Of a DNA stretch of 10,733 nt, positions 1 through 5,026 are shown piece by piece; position 1 is the stretch's first letter, and each line of letters begins with the position of its first letter. Below the pieces are notes generated by a model. The model ran no database searches. It was not told the DNA's origin and saw nothing but the letters and a program-made list of their open reading frames with translations. The stretch is from Cellvibrionales bacterium UBA2511 (GTDB lineage Bacteria; Pseudomonadota; Gammaproteobacteria; Pseudomonadales; Porticoccaceae): assembly GCA_002341315.1 (NCBI GenBank), contig DDNV01000063.1, positions 1-10,733 on the forward strand, given 5' to 3'. The translations under genes and the position numbers were made by a program.

Positions 1-90
1 GCCATCTTTCATGCCGGTGGCCCGCCACAGGGCGCGGGCACCAGACATGTTGCGGCCTTGGGTGGTGGTGTGTGAGCGATATACCGGCAT
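1..90 (-). CDS. ilvD: Dihydroxy-acid dehydratase, N-terminal fragment (cut by window edge)
   Basis: This is the first 30 codons of a leftward gene that continues beyond the window. The product begins [20 protein letters not shown] and goes on through [10 protein letters not shown], which closely matches the conserved start of IlvD as I recall it. IlvD is a cytoplasmic Fe-S enzyme that dehydrates dihydroxy-isovalerate and dihydroxy-methylvalerate in valine/isoleucine synthesis. The ATG (complement of 88-90) is preceded by AGAGG (complement of 97-101) at a 6-base spacing, which fixes the start. It lies 71 bases downstream of argA on the same strand with no clear terminator between, so it could be read from the argEA transcript or from its own unrecognised promoter. 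The catalytic and cluster residues are outside the window. Confidence 0.95.
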   Translation of the reverse strand, partial: MPVYRSHTTTQGRNMSGARALWRATGMKDG

Positions 91-96
91 GATTGG

Positions 97-101
97 CCTC
101 T
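97..101 (-). promoter_or_regulatory. Ribosome binding site of ilvD
   Basis: AGAGG on the minus strand, within an AG-rich run, ends 6 bases before the ilvD ATG. It supports the start chosen from protein similarity. Confidence 0.7.
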
Positions 102-161
102 TCTCTTTCGCAATAAAACAGGGCGCCAAGGATAGCAGAGACCGGTCCGGGTAATCAGCAG

Positions 162-1499
162 TTATAAGAGGTTCTTGCAGAATATCCGGGAGTTGCGCTG
201 GAAGTTGTACAGGGATTTGCGCTCGGCCGGCAATTCATCCAGCGAGCTGTCTACAAAGCCCTTTTCCTTGAACCAGTCGCTGGCCCGGGTAGTCAGTACG
301 AATAGCTGCCTGATACCCTGCAGGGCCGCCTGGGTTTCCAGCTGTGCCAGCAGGCGACTGGCAAACCCGCGATTGAGAAATTCGGGATGGGTTACCACAC
401 AGGCCAATTCCGCTGATACTCCATCCCTGAACGGGTAGATTGCCGCGCAACCCACCAGCATTCCCTCGGCATGGAGCATGACAGTAAAACGGGATATCTC
501 CGTTTCGAGTAATTCTCTGGAGCGTTTGACCAGAATGCCTTTTTGCTCAAGCGGTTCGATGAGTTCCAGCAGCCCGCCCACGTCATCAATCGTCGCCTGA
601 CGAATCACCTCCCGGCCGTTTTTCAGCACCAGCGTGCCGCTTCCTTCGAGAGTAAACAGCTCGGTGAGCAGGGCGCCGTTGTCCTCATAGCTGATGATGT
701 GTCCTCTTAGCACCCCGTTTTCACAGGCCTGGTAACAGGCCATCAAGGCATGCTGCAGCGACAGGTTATCCCTCAGCACGTTGAGGCATTGGGGTACCTC
801 GTTCAGTGACAGCATTTTCAACAGGTCGCCCTGTGGGGTTTTTACGCCGCCACTTGTGCTGAAAATGATCAGTTTTTCCGCCCCCATGCTGACGGCGGTC
901 TGGGTGGCGATATCCTCATAATTGAGGTTGTAGGCTTCACCGGTAGGTGAGTAACCGATCGGTGACAGCAGTACGATGGCCCCGTCTTCCAGTTGCCTCT
1001 GAATAGCCTTGTGGTCGATTCGCCTCACCTCACCGGTGTGGTGAAAATCGATGCCCTCGCGCACCCCCAGTGGTTTGGCTGTGATCAGATTGCCACCCAG
1101 CACCCGGATTCTGGCGCCGTGCATGGGCGAGTTGGTGGCACCGGTAGAGAGTTTGGCCTCAATGGAAATGCGGGCGCTGCCTACGGCATCCTTGACACAG
1201 ACCATGGTGGCTGAATCGGTAATCCGTGTGTACTGGTCAAACTGTGGGCTAATGGCGCTGCCCTTCAGCCGTTCCTCAATCTGCGGCCTGGCACCGTGCA
1301 CCAGTACCAGCTTTATACCAAGACTGTGCAGCAGTGCGATGTCGTGGACAATATTAGTGAAATTGGCATGGGCTATGGCCTCGCCGCCCAGGGCGAGGAC
1401 AAAGGTTTTCCCCCGGTGCGTGTTGATGTACGGGGAGGTATCGCGTAGAAATTTTACGTAGTCGGACACAGCGTTGGCCTGAAGGTTACCCGGTGCCAT
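162..1499 (-). CDS. argA: Amino-acid N-acetyltransferase (N-acetylglutamate synthase)
   Basis: ArgA transfers acetyl from acetyl-CoA to glutamate, the first step of ornithine/arginine synthesis in the cytoplasm. The 445-residue product has the two-domain layout of the gammaproteobacterial enzyme (about 440 residues). An amino-acid-kinase-like domain covers about residues 20-285, with LGGEAIAH near 37-44 and HGARPQIEE near 68-76; in this family it is the site of arginine feedback inhibition. A GNAT acetyltransferase domain covers about 300-445, with an acetyl-CoA loop NRGFASRL near 376-383 and LFVLTTR near 399-405. Similarity to E. coli ArgA is evident along the whole length (for example [13 protein letters not shown] and the LYNFQR ending). 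I chose ATG at 1499 because its A is the last base of the argE stop (TAATG), a classic coupled start. An in-frame TTG at 1508 would add three residues. No good ribosome binding site precedes it, which fits translation coupled to argE. Confidence 0.96.
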   Translation of the reverse strand: MAPGNLQANAVSDYVKFLRDTSPYINTHRGKTFVLALGGEAIAHANFTNIVHDIALLHSLGIKLVLVHGARPQIEERLKGSAISPQFDQYTRITDSATMVCVKDAVGSARISIEAKLSTGATNSPMHGARIRVLGGNLITAKPLGVREGIDFHHTGEVRRIDHKAIQRQLEDGAIVLLSPIGYSPTGEAYNLNYEDIATQTAVSMGAEKLIIFSTSGGVKTPQGDLLKMLSLNEVPQCLNVLRDNLSLQHALMACYQACENGVLRGHIISYEDNGALLTELFTLEGSGTLVLKNGREVIRQATIDDVGGLLELIEPLEQKGILVKRSRELLETEISRFTVMLHAEGMLVGCAAIYPFRDGVSAELACVVTHPEFLNRGFASRLLAQLETQAALQGIRQLFVLTTRASDWFKEKGFVDSSLDELPAERKSLYNFQRNSRIFCKNLL

Positions 1500-2626
1500 T
1501 ATAAGCAACAGCGACCGATCAGTTGTACCAGAAAATCAACCGTGGGTTGTATGCGGTCAATGGCCAGGTATTCATCGGGTTGATGTGCCTGCTCGACGCT
1601 GCCGGGTCCAAGTACCACCACATCCATCCCCAGATCTTTCAGGTAGGGCGCTTCGGTAGCAAATGACACTGACTCGCAGGCGTGATTGGTCAGGGATTCA
1701 CACATTTTTACCAGCGTGGAATCAGCCCCTGAGGCAAAAGCGGGGACACAGTAGTGCTCCAGCGAAATAGTGACCCCGTCACGCTCCCGAAATGGCAGGA
1801 TGCGGTCATTTATCTGTTGTTGCAATGCCACCGTATCCATACCCGGCAAGACCCGAATTTCAAAGCCCAGTTCACAGTGGCCACAGATACGATTGGGATT
1901 GTTGCCACCGTGGATACAGCCCAGATTCATAGTCGGATGGCCGACATTGAACATCGGGTTATGATGCTTGTCGCGCAGTTCGTTCCGCAGTGACAGTAGC
2001 TCCCCCATCGCGCTGTGCATGGTTTCCATGGCATTGCGCCCGAGGGTGGGATCACTGGAGTGGCCGGACCGACCCTCGATAATCAGTTTTTCCACCATGA
2101 TGCCTTTGTGCATATTGATGGGTTTCATCCCGGTGGGCTCGCCAATCAGGGCATAGCGGGCTCTGGGTTTGCCCGCTGCAGCCAGAGCCAGTGCGCCGGA
2201 CATGGATGACTCTTCATCTGCCGTTGCCAGCACAATCAGTGGTTGCTGAAGTGTTTGATGGGAAAACTGTCTGGCGGCTTCAATGATCAGCGGAAAAAAA
2301 CCCTTCATATCACAGGTTCCGAGACCATAGAGGCGCTGGTCTTTCTCAAGCAACTTGAAGGGGTTGTGTGTCCAGCGGGCTTCATCGCAGGGTACCGTGT
2401 CGGTGTGACCCGCTAACACTAATCCGCCGGGACCACTGCCCAGCGTGGCGATCAAATTAGCTTTGCGGGGATCCTGCAGGGGCATGATGTCCACAGTAAA
2501 ACCGAGATTTTCCAGCCAGCCTGCCAGCAACTCAATCACCGCCCGGTTCCCCTGGTCGAGGGCGGGGTTGACGCTGCTGATTGAAGGAGTGGCAATCAGC
2601 TGTTGCAGCATGGGCATAATTGGCAT
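1499..2626 (-). CDS. argE: Acetylornithine deacetylase
   Basis: ArgE is a cytoplasmic M20-family metallohydrolase that removes acetyl from N-acetylornithine to give ornithine. The 375-residue product has the usual length. The metal and catalytic set is visible: H74 and D76 in LAGHTDTVP, D106 in GTCDMKG, E138/E139 in TADEES (general base and metal ligand), E163 in GEPT, and H348 in EQAHQPDEY. The spacing matches my recollection of E. coli ArgE with a shift of 6-7 residues. The dimerisation domain lies between about 175 and 290. The start is not certain: ATG codons occur at positions 1, 4 and 6, and none has a good Shine-Dalgarno. I kept the first (complement of 2624-2626). It is followed by argA with a one-base overlap, so the pair is probably one operon. 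Succinyl-diaminopimelate desuccinylase (DapE) is the nearest alternative family, but the whole-length match and the ArgA neighbour favour ArgE. Confidence 0.95.
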   Translation of the reverse strand: MPIMPMLQQLIATPSISSVNPALDQGNRAVIELLAGWLENLGFTVDIMPLQDPRKANLIATLGSGPGGLVLAGHTDTVPCDEARWTHNPFKLLEKDQRLYGLGTCDMKGFFPLIIEAARQFSHQTLQQPLIVLATADEESSMSGALALAAAGKPRARYALIGEPTGMKPINMHKGIMVEKLIIEGRSGHSSDPTLGRNAMETMHSAMGELLSLRNELRDKHHNPMFNVGHPTMNLGCIHGGNNPNRICGHCELGFEIRVLPGMDTVALQQQINDRILPFRERDGVTISLEHYCVPAFASGADSTLVKMCESLTNHACESVSFATEAPYLKDLGMDVVVLGPGSVEQAHQPDEYLAIDRIQPTVDFLVQLIGRCCL

Positions 2627-2719
2627 GGCTGCAGTGTACGGGCGGCGGGTGAAAAAGCAATTGCCACCGTGCGGGGAGGAGCTAAAGGCTTGTGGTACAA
2701 GGCAGGTAGCAGGAGTGGC
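2627..2719. other. Gap between the DUF6316-like gene and argE
   Basis: These 93 bases hold a weak argE promoter candidate and a tiny hairpin (CTTGT/ACAAG at 2689-2701) without a T run. I see no terminator, ArgR box or small gene here. Confidence 0.5.
2633..2660 (-). promoter_or_regulatory. Candidate promoter of argE (weak)
   Basis: On the minus strand, TTGCTT (complement of 2655-2660) and TACACT (complement of 2633-2638) are separated by 16 bases, resembling sigma70 -35 and -10 boxes (3/6 and 4/6 matches). The -10 box ends only six bases before the argE ATG, so transcription would begin at or very near the start codon. I see no ArgR-type palindrome here. Chance matches of this quality are common. 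Confidence 0.22.
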
Positions 2720-2959
2720 TTACTTGCTGGATAGGGTTTTCATCAGTACACGGAGGTTGGATAGGGCCTCAACGTCGGAACGCCCGCTCTCTATATCCTT
2801 GATATAGGCACAGGCCGCCTTTTGTGCGGCCTGCCTGGTGGGAAAAGGGCCGAGCATGCCATGGGTCTCGCGCACGGCAAAATACCAGGAACCGTTCATG
2901 CACTCGATACGTTCCGAACGAAAGTGGGTGGCGCTTTCCTCGCCGTGCCTGATGGTCAT
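2720..2959 (-). CDS. Small conserved protein, DUF6316-like
   Basis: This 79-residue protein has no assigned function. It resembles, from memory, the small DUF6316 family of gammaproteobacteria, recognised by an aromatic core NGSWYFAVRE (residues 22-31) followed by GPFPTRQAA (37-45) and an alanine-rich helix ending in YI (52-53). The pattern suggests two or three beta strands (W25, Y26, F27, then G37-P38-F39) followed by an amphipathic helix. It has no signal peptide, membrane segment or cysteine motif. The start is secure: AAGGAG lies 6 bases before the ATG. The gene is transcribed away from the GspE-like ATPase gene and toward argE, with 93 bases between its stop and the argE start. I saw no terminator there, so some read-through into argE is possible. 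Coding status is well supported; the family name is less sure. Confidence 0.8.
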   Translation of the reverse strand: MTIRHGEESATHFRSERIECMNGSWYFAVRETHGMLGPFPTRQAAQKAACAYIKDIESGRSDVEALSNLRVLMKTLSSK

Positions 2960-2965
2960 GACAGA

Positions 2966-2971
2966 CTCCTT
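2966..2971 (-). promoter_or_regulatory. Strong ribosome binding site of the DUF6316-like gene
   Basis: AAGGAG (complement of 2966-2971), inside the purine run AAAGGAAGGAG, ends 6 bases before the ATG at 2959. It is one of the best Shine-Dalgarno sites in the window and is strong evidence that this short frame is a real gene. Confidence 0.85.
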
Positions 2972-3045
2972 CCTTTACCTGCTAAAAACAGGGGCAATTC
3001 CCTACTGGAAGTATGCGTCAATTTTCCCCGGAAAGCCCGGGTGAG

Positions 3046-3061
3046 AAAACAAATATGTTTT
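3046..3061. repeat. AT-rich inverted repeat (AAAACA/TGTTTT)
   Basis: AAAACA (3046-3051) and TGTTTT (3056-3061) are perfect inverted copies around AATA. The repeat lies directly upstream of a TTGACC hexamer, where an UP element or an operator half-site pair would sit. The arms are only six bases long and the region is AT-rich, so a chance occurrence is possible. Confidence 0.4.
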
Positions 3062-3063
3062 GT

Positions 3064-3094
3064 TTGACCGGATTCGGTGAGGCGTATTGATACT
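3064..3094 (+). promoter_or_regulatory. Candidate rightward promoter for the ATPase-glnE-ilvE-waaFC unit
   Basis: TTGACC (3064-3069) matches the sigma70 -35 box at 5 of 6 bases. Downstream, GATACT (3089-3094) matches the -10 box at 4 of 6, with a long 19-base spacer. The AT-rich stretch at 3046-3063 would be placed like an UP element. The transcript would have an untranslated leader of roughly 70 bases. The -10 assignment is tentative because of the spacing. Confidence 0.3.
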
Positions 3095-3173
3095 ATGCGC
3101 GCGGTGATCATTGTCGCTACAACCCTCAGCCGTCATACTCTGATCTGTGAATCGGATAAATCGGGTAAATGTT

Positions 3174-4952
3174 ATGGTACCAGCCGCTGAGATGCCGGAG
3201 CGCCAACTGGACCTGGGCAATGTGCTCAACGATCTGGTGGCCGATGGCCTGTTGTCGCGCAGTGATGCCAATATGCTCGCCGGAGCGCAGCGCAGCCGCG
3301 AGCAGGCACTGTTGCACCCGCTGGCCTATATTGCAGGTCAGCGTCCAGACAACCCCCTGGAACCCGGCAAGCAGCTCAATATCGATACGCTGACCCGCTG
3401 GCTGGCAGAGAAGGCCGGCCTGGAGGTGGCACATATCGACCCGTTGCAGGTTGATGTTGCCAGGGTAACCGAGGTCATGTCTTTTCAGTTTGCCCGCCGC
3501 CACAGTATTCTGTGTATTGGTGTCAATGACACGGAATTGCTGATCGCGACAATGCAGCCCTTCATCACTGAGTGGATGGCAAACCTTGAGCAGACCAGTC
3601 GCAAAACCATCAGACGGGTAGTGGTCAATCCGGTCGACCTGGCCAAGTACACCGTGGAATTCTACTCGCTGGCCAAATCGGTATTTGGTGCAAAGGGCAT
3701 TGCCGGCTCCAAGCAGTCGGGTGTCACGAATTTTGAGCAGTTGTTACAGATTGGCTCCCTCAAGGATCCCGATGCTCAGGATCAGCACATTATCAATATT
3801 GTGGACTGGCTGCTGCAGTATGCTTTTGACCAGCGGGCCAGTGATATTCATCTGGAGCCGCGGCGGGACAAGGGCCGGATTCGCTTTCGCATCGATGGTG
3901 TGTTGCATCAGGTCTATGACCTGCCCGATCAGGTTATGACCGCTGTCACCAGTCGCCTGAAAATACTCGGTGGCATGAACGTAGCGGAAAAGCGCCGTCC
4001 CCAGGATGGCCGAGTCAAGACTGTCACGCCGGCGGGTGGTGAAGTCGAGCTGCGTCTGTCCACCCTGCCCACCGCTTTTGGCGAAAAACTGGTGATGCGA
4101 ATTTTCGATCCCGATGTGCTGCTGCGCAGCTTTACCGATTTGGGGCTCAGTGGCGATGATCTGAAACGCTGGGAGACCATGACCGGTAGACCCCATGGCA
4201 TTGTGCTGGTCACCGGCCCCACGGGCTCGGGCAAGACCACCACCCTTTATTCGACCCTTAAAGGACTCGCCACCGAAGATGTGAACGTTAGCACTATTGA
4301 GGACCCCATCGAGATGGTCGAGGACAGCTTCAATCAGAGTCAGGTGCAGCATAAAATCGAGTTCGATTTCGCCGCGGGCATTCGAACCCTGATGCGGCAG
4401 GATCCGGATATCATCATGGTGGGCGAGATCCGGGATCTGGAGACAGCACAGATGGCGATCCAGGCCGCTCTCACCGGACACCTGGTATTGTCAACGCTGC
4501 ACACCAATGATGCGCCCTCAGCGATCACCCGATTGCTGGACCTGGGAATTCCTGCCCACCTGATCAAGGTGACGGTCAACGGTATTATGGCCCAGCGTCT
4601 GGTGCGGACACTCTGCCCGCACTGCAAGGAGGCAGTAACCGTAGATCCGTCAGACTGGGAGTCGCTGGTGCGTCCCTGGAAAGTCAGGTCCCCGGCGACT
4701 ATCTACCGTCCGGCGGGTTGTCTGGAGTGCCGAAATACCGGTTATCTTGGGCGGCAGGGTGTCTACGAGATTCTGCCATTGACGGAAACCATCAAACCGT
4801 TGATTACCTCGGACACAAATATTTCCGCACTGCGTCTGCAGGCCATGAAAGAGGGGATGAGAACGTTGCGTCTCAGTGGTGCCCAGAAAGTGGGAGCCGG
4901 GTCTACCTCGGTGGAGGAGGTGATGCGTGTAGCCCCAGAATCGGGCGGATAG
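3174..4952 (+). CDS. GspE/PilB-family type II secretion or type IV pilus assembly ATPase
   Basis: This 592-residue protein belongs to the hexameric ATPases that drive type II secretion pseudopili (GspE) or type IV pili (PilB) from the inner face of the cytoplasmic membrane. Residues about 10-150 form the GspE N-terminal region. The C-terminal motor carries a Walker A motif GPTGSGKTT with K354, an Asp box TIEDPIE, a Walker B IIMVGEIRD and a His box LSTLHTND. A four-cysteine zinc motif, CPHC (C481, C484) and CLEC (C516, C519), is typical of GspE/PilB rather than retraction ATPases. All catalytic elements look intact. I chose ATG at 3174; an in-frame GTG at 3147 would add nine residues but has no ribosome binding site. 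A third candidate is ATG 3192. No secretin, platform protein or pseudopilin gene is near it, so the machine it serves cannot be named. It precedes glnE by 74 bases on the same strand. Confidence 0.9.
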   Translation: MVPAAEMPERQLDLGNVLNDLVADGLLSRSDANMLAGAQRSREQALLHPLAYIAGQRPDNPLEPGKQLNIDTLTRWLAEKAGLEVAHIDPLQVDVARVTEVMSFQFARRHSILCIGVNDTELLIATMQPFITEWMANLEQTSRKTIRRVVVNPVDLAKYTVEFYSLAKSVFGAKGIAGSKQSGVTNFEQLLQIGSLKDPDAQDQHIINIVDWLLQYAFDQRASDIHLEPRRDKGRIRFRIDGVLHQVYDLPDQVMTAVTSRLKILGGMNVAEKRRPQDGRVKTVTPAGGEVELRLSTLPTAFGEKLVMRIFDPDVLLRSFTDLGLSGDDLKRWETMTGRPHGIVLVTGPTGSGKTTTLYSTLKGLATEDVNVSTIEDPIEMVEDSFNQSQVQHKIEFDFAAGIRTLMRQDPDIIMVGEIRDLETAQMAIQAALTGHLVLSTLHTNDAPSAITRLLDLGIPAHLIKVTVNGIMAQRLVRTLCPHCKEAVTVDPSDWESLVRPWKVRSPATIYRPAGCLECRNTGYLGRQGVYEILPLTETIKPLITSDTNISALRLQAMKEGMRTLRLSGAQKVGAGSTSVEEVMRVAPESGG

Positions 4953-5026
4953 AACGCCCCTGATTGTTGCCATGTCTGCTTCATTATGACAACCCTATTA
5001 CCCTGTCGAATCGAGAAAGCTGCGCT

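Larger units (their letters stand above)
2960..3173. other. Divergent intergenic region
   Basis: These 214 bases separate the leftward DUF6316-like gene from the rightward ATPase gene. From left to right they hold the Shine-Dalgarno of the leftward gene, a short GC-rich hairpin (CCGG-type arms at 3027-3031 and 3037-3041), an AT-rich stretch with a small inverted repeat (3046-3061), and a weak rightward promoter candidate (3064-3094). A leftward TTGACG (complement of 3016-3021) has no convincing -10 partner. I see no RNA gene or riboswitch. Confidence 0.6.

Noticed and set aside
128..166. Promoter and palindromes between argA and ilvD (TATAAC, GACCGGTC, GGCGCC)
   Set aside because: TATAAC overlaps the argA stop but has no -35 partner at 16-18 bases. 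The palindromes are short restriction-site-like words without a T run or repeat.
2689..2701. Small hairpin CTTGT/ACAAG downstream of the DUF6316-like gene
   Set aside because: The stem is five pairs with a three-base loop and no T run, so it is too weak to call a terminator.
3027..3041. GC-rich hairpin CCCGG/CCGGG as a terminator
   Set aside because: Neither strand has a T run after it, and it lies between divergent genes where no terminator is needed.
3147..3173. GTG start at 3147 for the ATPase
   Set aside because: There is no Shine-Dalgarno before it and the nine extra residues are not family-like, although I cannot fully exclude it.
4961..4990. Promoter-like TGATTG...TATGAC before glnE
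   Set aside because: The -35 match is poor. A better -35 (TTGTTG) would leave only a 15-base spacer. It is not distinguishable from chance.
4964..5026. Upstream extension of glnE from a TTG at 4964
   Set aside because: The extra 21 residues resemble no GlnE N-terminus, the TTG has no ribosome binding site, and ATG 5027 has GAGAAAG at a good spacing.
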